NCBI GenBank assembly: GCA_937872925.1
Contig: CALMUT010000246.1
Coordinates: 1-33,701, forward strand
Direction of reading: 5' to 3'
Length of the DNA: 33,701 nt
Source of the DNA: an uncultured Myxococcales bacterium
Lineage (GTDB): Bacteria; Myxococcota_A; Polyangia; Polyangiales; Polyangiaceae
Below, one piece after another: positions 1-8,354 of the stretch. Each line of letters opens with the position of its first letter. The stretch's first letter is position 1. The notes beneath the pieces are model-generated. The model saw only the letters and a program-made list of their open reading frames with translations. It ran no database searches and had not been told where the DNA came from. The position numbers and the translations under genes are program-made.

Positions 1-2
1 AG

Positions 3-3000
3 ACCGACGGGCGTCCGAAGATCCAACTCTGCCTGCGTTTGGGCAAGTGGTACGGCGAAGACCTGGGGCATCCCGAGTACGCGCAGCCCTACTACCAGCA
101 GATCATGGCGCTCGACCCGAACAACGTTCAGGTGCTGCGCCAGATGGCGGCGATCCATCGTCTGGGCAGCCACTGGCAGAAGATGGGCGAGACGCTCACC
201 CGCGCGCTGGACGTTGCAGTTGCCAACGAGGATCGCAAAGACATCTACGTCGACCTGGGCGAGTTGCTCGAAAAGCATATGGGGATGCAGGACCAAGGCA
301 TCACCAACTACAAAAAGGCCCTCGAGATCGATCCCCTGCATTTGCCGGCGCTAGAAGCGCTGGAGCGGATCTACGATCAGCAGTCCAACCACGCGGAGCT
401 TGTTGCCATCTTGACCAGCAAGGTCAAGGCGCTGGAAGACCCCGACGACATCGCTCGGCACAAGTTGCGCATGGGCGGTCTGTACGAAACGGCCCTGGGT
501 GACTTCGAACGCGGCGGCACCGTCTATCGGGAAGTGCTCGAGCTAGATGGCTCGAACATCTTTGCGCTCCGCGGCCTCGAACGCATCTACGCGGCGATTC
601 AAGACTGGCCGGATCTGGTCGACGTCTTCGAGCGTCAGCTCGACGTCGTGGAGACCGAGCGTGAGCGCGTGGACGTCTTGCTCAAGCTGGCGAACATCCA
701 AGAAGAGCAGTTCCTCAAGGCGGATTTGGCGGCACAACGCTTGGAGCAGGCGCTGGAGATCGATCCCGGTTCGGAACCGGCCTACGTGGCTCTCGAACGC
801 TGCTATCGACGACTGAAGCAGTGGCTCGACCTGATCAACACCTACGAGCGCCACATCAGCGAAGCAGCGGACAACGCGACGAAGGTGGAGCTGTATGGCT
901 ACATCGCTCAGGTGTTCGCTGACGAAGTGGGCGACGTGGATCGCGCCATCGACGCGTATCAGAACATCGTCGACCTAGATGAGAACAACATCCCGGCACT
1001 CGAAGCGCTGAGCAAACTCTACGAGAAGCAGGACAACCCCGCGCGCGCCATCGAGTCGATGACGCGGGTGGCCGACCTGACCACGGACGGCACCCAGCGC
1101 GTCGAGATGTACTATCGCATCGGTCGGTCCCTGGAGGACAAGCTGGGGGATCGTGGCCAGGCCCAAGAGCGCTTCGAGATGGCGTTGGATCTCGATCCGA
1201 CGCATCTGCCGACCCTGGCGTCGCTGCGCACTATTGCCATCGACGAAGGTGATTGGGACCGAGCTGCGCGCTATCTCGAACAAGAGCAGATGAACACCCA
1301 GGCGCCCCGGGCCCGGGCAAAGCTCCTCGTGGAGCTGGGGCGTTTGCGGGACGAGATGCTCTCTGAGCACGAGCAAGCGGTGCTTGCCTACGAGCTCGCC
1401 ATGCAGTGCGACGAAGACTGCGAAGAGGCGGCGCTGCCCTTGGTGGAAGAGTATTTGCGTACGGAGCGCTGGCCGGAGGCGGAGCCGCTTGCCGAAATGC
1501 TCGTGCGCAAGAGCAAGAACAAAGAGCGGCAAGAGCAGCACATGCTCAACAAGTTGCTCGGCAAAGTGCACGCCTCCCTGGGCAACGACGACAAGGCCCT
1601 CAAAGCCTACCAGGTGGCGAACCAGCTCGACTTGACGGACCAGGAGACCATCCGCGGCATCGCCGACGTGGCGTTCAAGTTGCAGGATTGGCCCAGCGCA
1701 CTCACGAACTACCAGAAGGTGCTCACGGCCCTTGGGGAAGACGACGTCGACGAGCGTACGGACGTCTACTACCGCCTCGGTTGTATCAAGCGGGAGCAAG
1801 GCCAAGCCAAGCAGGCCATCAACAACTTCGAAAAGGCGCTGGCCCTCAATACGGAGCACCGCCCGACGCTCGAAGCGCTGATTGGGATCTACGAGCAAGG
1901 CAACGACTTCAAGCAAGTCGCCGCCTACAAGCGGCAGATCTTGGATGCCATCCTAGATGGCGAGGAGCGCTTCGGTCTGCTCAACGAGATTGGCGACATC
2001 TGGGCGGATAAGGAAAAGAACCCCCAGAAGGCCATCGAAGCTTTGGAAGAAGCCCGGGACCTGAAGCCTCAGGACCACGTGCTGCTGCACAAGCTGCTCC
2101 AGCTCTATCAGACCGCCAAAGAGTGGCACAAGCTGGTGGACACACTGCAGGCCATCGCGGACATCGAAGAAAAGCCCGAGAACCGCGCGCGATATTTCAA
2201 CACCATGGGCCAGATCTACCGCGACGCATTGGAAGATGTGGACCGCGCCGTAGAGCTCTTCAACGAGGCATTGGATCTAGATCCGACGTTCCTCCAGGCT
2301 TTCGAGCGCATCAACAAGGTGCTCACAAAGCAGAAGAACTGGAAGCAGCTCGAGCGTTCCTACCGCAAGATGCTTCATCGCATCGCCGGCAAGGGCAACA
2401 GCGATCTGGAGCATACGTTGTGGCACCAGCTCGGCTTGATCTATCGCGACCGACTCGAAGAGACGGAGCAGGCCATCGAAGCGTTCAAGATGGCGGCGGC
2501 GACCAAGCCCGGCGAGACTATCGAGCATCAAATCCTCGGCGAGCTCTACGAGTCTCTAGAGCGCTTCGACGAAGCGATTTCCTCGCAGCGCATCTTGCTA
2601 GAGAGCGATCCGCTTCGGCTCGAGCCCTATCGTTCGCTGTACCGGCTGCATCTGCAGAAGCACGCCTACGACGAAGCCTGGTGCTTTGCCGCGGCTATGG
2701 CTTTCTTGAAGAAGGCCGACGCCGACGAGCAGCAGTTCTTCGAGGACTATCGCGCCCAGGGCATGCTGCAGGTGAAGGGGCGTCTCACGAATGAGATGTG
2801 GCTGAAGCATCTGTTCCATGCGGATCAGAACCTCTATGTATCGAAGATCATGGAGTTTATTGCGCCGGCGGCGTTGCAAGCGAAGATCAGTCAGCTCAAG
2901 GCGCAGAACAAGTTGCCGGTGCTCGACGCCCGCTTCAAACAAGATCCGGCCACGTCCACGGTGACCTTTGCCAAGACCTTTGGCTGGGCAGCGCAGGTGC

Positions 3001-3599
3001 TTGGCATTCCTTCGCCGGATCTGTACGTGCGCAACGACGTGCCGGGTTCCATCGTGCCGGTGCCTTCCATGCCCATGGCATCGGTGGCCGGGCAAACGGT
3101 GCTCACCGGGTTCCAACCCCAGGAGCTGACGTTCATCTGCGGCAAGCACCTGGCCCACTACCGCGGCGAGCACTACATCCGCACCTTGTTCCCGACTCAG
3201 GCAGAGCTGACCATCATGCTCTTTGCAGGTGTGATGCTGGCGTCGCCCAGCACGCCGCTGCCCGCGGATATCCAGAATCAGGTGCGCGCCACGGCCCAGG
3301 AGTTGGCGAAGTACATGCAACCCTTGCACCTCGAAGGACTGCGCCAGGTCGTCAAGCGCTTCATCGAAGAGGGCGCGAAGGCGAACATCAAGCGCTGGAA
3401 CCAGGCCGTCGAAGTCACCGCGTGCCGCGCGGGCTTGTTGGTCTGCGGGGACTTGGAGATCGCCAAGAAGGTCATCGGCAGCGAACCGCAGTTGCCCGGG
3501 GACTCGAGCCCCGCCGACAAGATGAAAGAGCTGCTGGTCTTCAGCGTCAGCGAGCAGTACTCCCAGCTGCGCAAGGCCCTCGGCATCGCCGTCGGCTAG
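3..3599 (+). CDS. Very large TPR-repeat protein, 5' end cut by window
   Basis: The frame is open to the left edge, so the N-terminus is missing and the TTG at 39 need not be the start. Almost 1,000 residues are tandem degenerate TPR units of about 34-38 residues. They show the recurring helix-pair pattern with phrases such as ALEIDPLHLPALEAL, ALDLDPTHLPTL and ALDLDPTFLQAF at unit ends. Such superhelices bind proteins or peptides; no partner can be named. The last 250 residues or so leave the TPR pattern. Near 3121-3180 they contain GKHLAHYRGEH, which loosely resembles an M48-type HExxH zinc motif with the key Glu and first His replaced; this may be coincidence. No signal peptide can be judged because the start is absent. 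It ends with TAG. Confident as a TPR protein, function unknown. Confidence 0.9.
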   Translation, partial: TDGRPKIQLCLRLGKWYGEDLGHPEYAQPYYQQIMALDPNNVQVLRQMAAIHRLGSHWQKMGETLTRALDVAVANEDRKDIYVDLGELLEKHMGMQDQGITNYKKALEIDPLHLPALEALERIYDQQSNHAELVAILTSKVKALEDPDDIARHKLRMGGLYETALGDFERGGTVYREVLELDGSNIFALRGLERIYAAIQDWPDLVDVFERQLDVVETERERVDVLLKLANIQEEQFLKADLAAQRLEQALEIDPGSEPAYVALERCYRRLKQWLDLINTYERHISEAADNATKVELYGYIAQVFADEVGDVDRAIDAYQNIVDLDENNIPALEALSKLYEKQDNPARAIESMTRVADLTTDGTQRVEMYYRIGRSLEDKLGDRGQAQERFEMALDLDPTHLPTLASLRTIAIDEGDWDRAARYLEQEQMNTQAPRARAKLLVELGRLRDEMLSEHEQAVLAYELAMQCDEDCEEAALPLVEEYLRTERWPEAEPLAEMLVRKSKNKERQEQHMLNKLLGKVHASLGNDDKALKAYQVANQLDLTDQETIRGIADVAFKLQDWPSALTNYQKVLTALGEDDVDERTDVYYRLGCIKREQGQAKQAINNFEKALALNTEHRPTLEALIGIYEQGNDFKQVAAYKRQILDAILDGEERFGLLNEIGDIWADKEKNPQKAIEALEEARDLKPQDHVLLHKLLQLYQTAKEWHKLVDTLQAIADIEEKPENRARYFNTMGQIYRDALEDVDRAVELFNEALDLDPTFLQAFERINKVLTKQKNWKQLERSYRKMLHRIAGKGNSDLEHTLWHQLGLIYRDRLEETEQAIEAFKMAAATKPGETIEHQILGELYESLERFDEAISSQRILLESDPLRLEPYRSLYRLHLQKHAYDEAWCFAAAMAFLKKADADEQQFFEDYRAQGMLQVKGRLTNEMWLKHLFHADQNLYVSKIMEFIAPAALQAKISQLKAQNKLPVLDARFKQDPATSTVTFAKTFGWAAQVLGIPSPDLYVRNDVPGSIVPVPSMPMASVAGQTVLTGFQPQELTFICGKHLAHYRGEHYIRTLFPTQAELTIMLFAGVMLASPSTPLPADIQNQVRATAQELAKYMQPLHLEGLRQVVKRFIEEGAKANIKRWNQAVEVTACRAGLLVCGDLEIAKKVIGSEPQLPGDSSPADKMKELLVFSVSEQYSQLRKALGIAVG

Positions 3600-3789
3600 G
3601 GTGCCGCTCTCGGTCGGCGGGCGGCGCCCGCCAGCCGCAGAATTCGGAGCGTCCGCGCGGTGCGGGGCGCCTTTTGCAGGCCGCTTTGCGCGGAGCTGAG
3701 GGCGTCCAGCGCGGCGGGGGCGCGCCTTTGCCAGGCAAGGCGCGAGGAGCTCGGTTGATGGGAGGCGGGGTCGGCTGTGCGGCGTGGGG

Positions 3790-4545
3790 CTACTTGCCGG
3801 GTAGGTCGAAGACCACCCGTACGCCGCTGGCGAACTGCCAATGGTTGGCCGAGGTGTCGACGCCCCCGGGGGACTTGTCTGTGTAGCGGCCCAGATCGAG
3901 CTCGACGAAGGGACCGAAGGCGAGCTTGTCGAAGGCGTACCAGTCGCCGCCGACCTGCAGGCGCAGCCACTCGATGCCGGCGTAGTCGACCTTGCCGGCA
4001 GGGCTATCGATGCTGGTCAGGCGATAGCCGATGCCGGCAGCCATCCAAGGATCGAAGCGCACCCCTTGCACTAAGTGGTAGCGAATGAAGCCGCCGAATG
4101 CGTAGCTCGTCGTGGTGCAATCTGGGCAGTTGTCCCCTTCGCCCAAGAACGCACCCTGTCCGAAAACGCCGAGGGCAACGCTGCGGCTCACACCGTAGGC
4201 GAGATCGAGAGACACGCCGGGGCCGCTGCCCATGGCGTCGCCTTGGGACTGGCCTGATTCCAGATTGGCAAAAGGGATCACCCAGCTGGCGCCGAGCCCG
4301 ACGTTCAGATGTCCCGCGACCGTGTCCAAGGCCGGTGGCACCAGCGGCGGCTCGGGAGTTTCGTCGTCGTCGTCCCCGGGCAGCGGTGGCCCCGGAGGTG
4401 CGTCGGTTGCAGGCGCGCCCTCTGGGTCCGACGTCTCCGGCGCGTCGCCACTGTTGGGGGCCTCCGCGTCCGCGGCGGATGCGGTTAGAGCAGACGTCAC
4501 CAGCGCAGCGACGGAAAGCGATGTCATCCAGCGAAGCCAAGCCAT
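3790..4545 (-). CDS. Exported beta-barrel-like outer membrane protein
   Basis: A 251-residue protein with an N-terminal signal peptide (MAWLRWMTSLSVAALVTSALTASAADA). An acidic, Pro-rich low-complexity linker at about residues 28-70 contains GDDDDETPEPP. The remainder has alternating hydrophobic and aromatic short strands with Gly turns, such as HLNVGLGASWVIPFA, SVALGVFGQGAFLGEG and YAFGGFIRYHL. It finishes with a strand ending VRVVFDLPGK, as expected of a small outer-membrane barrel or porin-like protein. A CPDC pair sits in one loop. The ATG at 4545 is the first sensible start. It is transcribed away from the sigma-54 activator gene, with about 88 bp between the two starts. The substrate or role cannot be deduced. 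Myxobacteria encode many such barrel proteins. Confidence 0.8.
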   Translation of the reverse strand: MAWLRWMTSLSVAALVTSALTASAADAEAPNSGDAPETSDPEGAPATDAPPGPPLPGDDDDETPEPPLVPPALDTVAGHLNVGLGASWVIPFANLESGQSQGDAMGSGPGVSLDLAYGVSRSVALGVFGQGAFLGEGDNCPDCTTTSYAFGGFIRYHLVQGVRFDPWMAAGIGYRLTSIDSPAGKVDYAGIEWLRLQVGGDWYAFDKLAFGPFVELDLGRYTDKSPGGVDTSANHWQFASGVRVVFDLPGK

Positions 4546-4633
4546 CCGCGCCTGCTTAGCACGTGGTGGCGGCCTTTGGACACTCTTTCAGCCCCACACG
4601 CAACCGGCGCCAAGTGGGGCCGATGGGGCAGCT

Positions 4634-5968
4634 ATGCACGGCGGATTCGATAGTGACGCGTTGGAAACTGGGCTGGAAGAAACCGAGGAACTCACGCTGC
4701 CCGTGTTTTCTGGACTCTTCAGCATAGAGGCTGGCGGGCGTCGTGAAACCGTTGCCTGCGAGCTCCCCGTGGGCAAGCCGCTGACCATCGGCAGTGGCCG
4801 GGACGCGGACTTGCGCCTGCGTGAACGCGGCGTCAGCGCGTTGCATTGCAGTCTGCAGCTCTGCGACGGCGTCGTGCAGTTGCGGGACTTGGATTCCAAA
4901 AATGGCGTGTACGTTGGTGGCGCGCGTGTCGGTGGTGCGATCTTCACGGGCGCCGGGGGCACCTTCGTGCTTGGGGGGGTCAGTGTGTCGGTCTACCCCA
5001 GTGGTTCCGAGACGGAGTGCAGCGCGAAGTTCGTGCCGGGGTTGGTGGGCCGCTCGGCGTCGATGCGTCGGGTTGCAGAGCTGGTGCATCGCTACGCGCG
5101 GTTGAAGAAGCCGGTGTTGATTCAAGGGGAGTCGGGTACGGGCAAAGATGTGGTCGCCAGCGCGCTACACTCCCTGGGCAAACGCCGCGGGGACTACGTC
5201 GCCATGAACGTCGGCGCGATTTCGGAGTCCCTGGCAGATGCGGAGCTCTTCGGTCACAAACGCGGGGCGTTCACTGGGGCGGTGGAGAGTCGCGAAGGGG
5301 CCTTCGAACAGGCGCATCGTGGCACGCTGTTTCTAGATGAGGTCGCTGAGCTCCCGCCGGGCATGCAGGTCAAGTTGCTCCGGGTCGTGGAAGACGGGGT
5401 CGTGCGCCCCGTCGGAGGCAAGAGCATTGAAGTCGATGCGCGCATCGTATCGGCGTCTTGGGCGCCGTTGCGCGGGCGGGTGGCCAGCGGGCAGTTTCGG
5501 GGGGATCTCTACCACCGGCTGTCCACGCTGGTCATCGAGCTGCCCCCGCTTCGTCGTCGCAAGTCGGATATCCCGGAGCTCGCGCGCACGCTCCTCGGGC
5601 GCTTCGAGCCGGAGCTTGGCAATCGGCGCCTGAGCAGCGCCGCCTTGGGGAGATTGGTGGCGCACGACTGGCCCGGCAACGTGCGCGAACTCTCGAGCGT
5701 GCTCTACCGAGCCGCGGTGGCGGCAGACAAGACGCTCATCGACGAGCTGGCCCTCGAAGAGTCCCTGCCGTCACTGAGCGCTGCGGGGCCAAAGCCGTTG
5801 CGTGGCGACCAGGCGGCGGCCTTGTTGGAGCGCTGCGCTGGCAACGTGTCCAAAGCGGCGCGTGCCGCCCGCGTGCCGCGGAGCACCTTTCGCTCCTGGC
5901 TGGCCCAATCAACGGCGAGCCGTGGCGGCGAGAGCGAGACGGAAGCCGAGACTACAGCTGACCCATGA
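4634..5968 (+). CDS. FHA-domain sigma-54-dependent transcriptional activator
   Basis: An enhancer-binding protein that would remodel RNA polymerase-sigma54 by ATP hydrolysis, with a phosphothreonine-recognising FHA sensor instead of a response-regulator receiver. Counting from ATG 4634 (444 aa), the FHA domain spans about residues 45-120 (TIGSGRDADLRL, SALHCSL, LDSKNGVYV). The AAA+ domain follows: Walker A GESGTGK at 165-171, the sigma54-contact loop GAFTGA at 211-216, Walker B LFLDE at 232-236 and the FRGDLYHRL region further on. A Fis-type helix-turn-helix lies near 397-424 (GNVSKAARAARVPRSTFRSWL-type). The frame is open upstream to 4232, but that stretch is antisense to the divergent barrel gene, so the ATG at 4634 is chosen; its ribosome site is weak. 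The FHA input suggests control by a Ser/Thr kinase, as is known for myxobacterial FHA activators. Its target is unknown. Confidence 0.92.
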   Translation: MHGGFDSDALETGLEETEELTLPVFSGLFSIEAGGRRETVACELPVGKPLTIGSGRDADLRLRERGVSALHCSLQLCDGVVQLRDLDSKNGVYVGGARVGGAIFTGAGGTFVLGGVSVSVYPSGSETECSAKFVPGLVGRSASMRRVAELVHRYARLKKPVLIQGESGTGKDVVASALHSLGKRRGDYVAMNVGAISESLADAELFGHKRGAFTGAVESREGAFEQAHRGTLFLDEVAELPPGMQVKLLRVVEDGVVRPVGGKSIEVDARIVSASWAPLRGRVASGQFRGDLYHRLSTLVIELPPLRRRKSDIPELARTLLGRFEPELGNRRLSSAALGRLVAHDWPGNVRELSSVLYRAAVAADKTLIDELALEESLPSLSAAGPKPLRGDQAAALLERCAGNVSKAARAARVPRSTFRSWLAQSTASRGGESETEAETTADP

Positions 5969-7118
5969 AGCCGATGCCGCCGAAACTGGGCGCGACCATG
6001 GGCACGACGGCCATGCGTCGCGCTGGTTTTGCGGTCTCGGCGGGCTTCTTCTTCTTTGAGTCCACGAAGTAGTAGACGACGGTGCCCGCTGCGGCCACGC
6101 CTGCGACAACGAAGCTGACGGTCGACAGGGTCTTCTGACTGTCGCCGCTGTCGACGCGATCTTGGAACTTCTGACAGGCCTGGGCGTAGCGCGCGACAGG
6201 CGGCGGTCCGCAGGGGCCTGAAATGCCCTGGGTCTGGGCGTCCGAAACGATTTGGCTGCGCAAGCTGTCTGCCGAGTCGTAGTTCGAGCTGGATGACACA
6301 GCGAAGGCCACGCCGCCGGTTAGCCCCAGCACGGTGACGCCGCCGCCGCCCCACGCCACTGGATTTTTGGCTGCCCAGGAGAAGAAGGGCTCGCGCTCGT
6401 CGCCGCTGTCGAAGCCGATGCTGCCGGAGCCGCCGCCGTTGTCCGGGGGCGGTCCGACCGGTCCTGTTGGCCCGGGTCCGGCTGGGCCGGGTTGGGGACC
6501 GGCGACGGGTCCGACGGGAACCGGCGCCGCGCCTACTGCGCTGGGAGCCGAGAATGTCAGCGCAGCTGCTTCTTGTTGGCCGGCGGTCGCCGTCACGCTC
6601 AAGGTGGCGGTCTTGCCGTCCTTGCGCGCTTCCAGACTGTGGGTGCCTGGCGCGAGGTAGACGGGGCCCGGCAATGGCGAACGCGCCTCGAAGTTTCCGT
6701 CCACGTACACTTCCGCGCCTTCGACCTCCACGGACACGGTGTACTCCGCGACTTTCACTTTCGCGGCAGCGAGGCCCTTTTCGGCTTCGCCTTTTTCCGT
6801 GGCGTTGCCTGCCCCTTCCCGCAAGTACTGGGAAAAGTGCTTGGCGGCGTCGGCTTCCTGATTCGCGCGCAGCTCACTCTGCGCCAGGTTGAGCAATACG
6901 GCGGGATGCTTTTTCAGCGCGTACGCCTGGAGGAAAGCGGCCCGGGCTTTTTCGTACTGCTTTTGGTCGTAGTACTTCACGCCTTCTTGAAAGCGTTCCC
7001 GCGCCATCTGGGTGGCAACGTCGTCTTGGGCGCTTGCTTCGGGTGCAATCAGGGTGGCGGCGGACATCGATAGAACGATGACCAACCCACGAGCCAACAG
7101 GCGGTTCGTTTTCTTCAT
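5952..7118 (-). CDS. Exported TPR/PEGA-like envelope protein
   Basis: A 388-residue protein from ATG 7118, which has GGGGA 5 bp upstream. A TTG eight codons earlier lacks a ribosome site and is rejected. A signal peptide (KKTNRLLARGLVIVLSMSAA...ASAQ) is followed by a short TPR-like segment (ARERFQEGVKYYDQKQYEKA, LLNLAQSELRAN). Next comes a PEGA-like beta domain (VEVEGAEVYVDG, LAPGTHSLEARKDG), a Pro/Gly-rich linker, and two hydrophobic segments near residues 255-285 and 335-360, the second followed by KKKK. PEGA domains are usually associated with the cell surface or S-layer. The gene lies 20 bp downstream of the Ala-Pro-rich membrane protein gene and probably forms an operon with it. Its 3' end overlaps that of the convergent activator gene by 17 bp. 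This layout is common in myxobacteria; function unknown. Confidence 0.85.
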   Translation of the reverse strand: MKKTNRLLARGLVIVLSMSAATLIAPEASAQDDVATQMARERFQEGVKYYDQKQYEKARAAFLQAYALKKHPAVLLNLAQSELRANQEADAAKHFSQYLREGAGNATEKGEAEKGLAAAKVKVAEYTVSVEVEGAEVYVDGNFEARSPLPGPVYLAPGTHSLEARKDGKTATLSVTATAGQQEAAALTFSAPSAVGAAPVPVGPVAGPQPGPAGPGPTGPVGPPPDNGGGSGSIGFDSGDEREPFFSWAAKNPVAWGGGGVTVLGLTGGVAFAVSSSSNYDSADSLRSQIVSDAQTQGISGPCGPPPVARYAQACQKFQDRVDSGDSQKTLSTVSFVVAGVAAAGTVVYYFVDSKKKKPAETAKPARRMAVVPMVAPSFGGIGFMGQL

Positions 7119-7138
7119 GTTTTCCCCAACGAAGAATT

Positions 7139-8173
7139 TCAAAAAGGAGTTTCGCGAACAATGCTGCCGGACTTGGGTTTCGGTGCCGGGCGCGGTGCAG
7201 GCTTAGTAACGGGTTTGGGTGCTACGGGTTTCACGGCGGGCTTGGGCGCTGCGGCAACGGGTTTCGGGGCGGGCTCGGGGGCGGGCTCGGGCGTCGGCGC
7301 GGGAGTGGGCTCCGCAGTCGCGGTTTCCGTGGCTTCGGGAGTGGGGTCGGGCGTCGCGGTCGCCTCGGGCTTAGGCGCGGGAGTTGCGGCGGGCGGCGGC
7401 GTGGCCGTCACCGACTCCGTGCGAGACGCCGGCTGCTTGGCGTCTTCGCCGCCGCTGAGGGCACGGATCCCCACGCCGACCAGGATCAAGACGACGGCGC
7501 CGGCGATGATCGCGTAGACCAACGGGTTCGTCTTTCGGACCGGAGGCTCGTAGGGCTCGTCTAGCGCGACGGGAGCCGCAGGCTGGGCGCGGACGGCTGC
7601 CGCAGGCTTGGGCTTGGTCTCCGTCTTGGTCGGGGCTGCGGCCGCTGCGGTCGGCGCGGCCTCGGCGGCGACATCCGCCGGCTGTGCAGGGGGCGCGGCC
7701 GCGTCGGGTGCCGCGTCGGCTTTTGCCTCGGGCTTGGTTTCCGCGTCCGTATGGACGCCGGCTTCCTCTGGGGGCGCGGGCGCCGCCAGACCGATCATGG
7801 TCTTCTTTGCGTCGGGCTTGATGCTCTTCGCCGAGACCACTGGCTTCGCCGCGATCTTCTTACGTTTCTTGCCGTCCGGCTTGTCCTCCGCGGGCGGCGG
7901 GGAGCTCGGAAACGAAGTCGCGGGATCGGCCTTCGCCGCAGGCTCGGCTTTGGCCGCGGGGTCGGGCTCGGCTTTCGCCGCGGGCTCGGCTTTCGCCGCA
8001 GGCTCGGCTTTCGCCGCAGGCTCGGCTTTCGCCGCGGGCTCGGCTTTCGCCGGCTCGGCCGCGGGCTCGGCCGCCACGGCCGTTTCCTGGTCGTCCCCGG
8101 ACTCCCAAAATGGCGTGAAACCCTCCGCCAAACGGTCGGCGTCTTCGTTGCTGAGCTTGGGATCGTCCGCCAT
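7139..8173 (-). CDS. Ala/Pro-rich single-pass membrane protein with AEPAAK repeats
   Basis: A 344-residue protein with no catalytic domain visible. The N-terminal half is acidic and Ala-rich, with about six tandem AEPAAK hexapeptides (roughly residues 40-85) encoded by an 18-bp minisatellite. A basic patch KKRKK and a short conserved-looking KKTMIGLAAP segment follow. One transmembrane helix lies at about 225-245 (PLVYAIIAGAVVLILVGVGI). After it comes a roughly 100-residue Pro/Ala/Lys tail (PKPAVKPVAPKPVTKPAP) of the kind that spans periplasm or peptidoglycan in TonB- and TolA-like proteins. The start is ATG 8173. It is the first gene of a probable two-gene operon with the TPR/PEGA protein. 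It may anchor or tether an envelope complex; this is an inference from composition only. Confidence 0.8.
   Translation of the reverse strand: MADDPKLSNEDADRLAEGFTPFWESGDDQETAVAAEPAAEPAKAEPAAKAEPAAKAEPAAKAEPAAKAEPDPAAKAEPAAKADPATSFPSSPPPAEDKPDGKKRKKIAAKPVVSAKSIKPDAKKTMIGLAAPAPPEEAGVHTDAETKPEAKADAAPDAAAPPAQPADVAAEAAPTAAAAAPTKTETKPKPAAAVRAQPAAPVALDEPYEPPVRKTNPLVYAIIAGAVVLILVGVGIRALSGGEDAKQPASRTESVTATPPPAATPAPKPEATATPDPTPEATETATAEPTPAPTPEPAPEPAPKPVAAAPKPAVKPVAPKPVTKPAPRPAPKPKSGSIVRETPF
7924..8052. repeat. 18-bp minisatellite encoding AEPAAK hexapeptides
   Basis: Six near-identical copies of an 18-bp unit (GCTCGGCTTTCGCCGCAG on the + strand) plus a shortened seventh. There is a 6-bp insertion between the second and third copies. 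Copies at 7966-8037 differ almost only at the Ala codon (CAG/CGG). The unit is a multiple of three, so copy-number change would lengthen or shorten the protein without a frameshift. Confidence 0.9.
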
Positions 8174-8354
8174 GCCGATTTCTCGAACGAAAGGCTAGCA
8201 CTGGCCCCGGCGCCTAGGCAACGTCACCGGGTGCGCCATCGGTGTGAAATTTCTACCGTATTCCGCCAGATGGGGCAGGGCTGGCACGGCATTGCCGGCC
8301 GGTTTGTCCTGAAACTCGCGGGCAGAAGGACGAGCTGCTAGCACCAACTCCACG
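8174..8354. other. Divergent intergenic region between membrane protein and amidase genes
   Basis: 180 bp separating two divergent starts, so both promoters should lie here. No clear sigma70 pair is visible. A TGGCACG...TTGC sequence at 8282-8295 resembles a sigma54 -24/-12 element but its spacing is one base short. Confidence 0.4.

Noticed and set aside
8282..8295. Possible sigma54 promoter TGGCACG...TTGC upstream of the amidase
   Set aside because: The gap between GG and GC is 9 instead of 10 bases, and sigma54 tolerates little change there.
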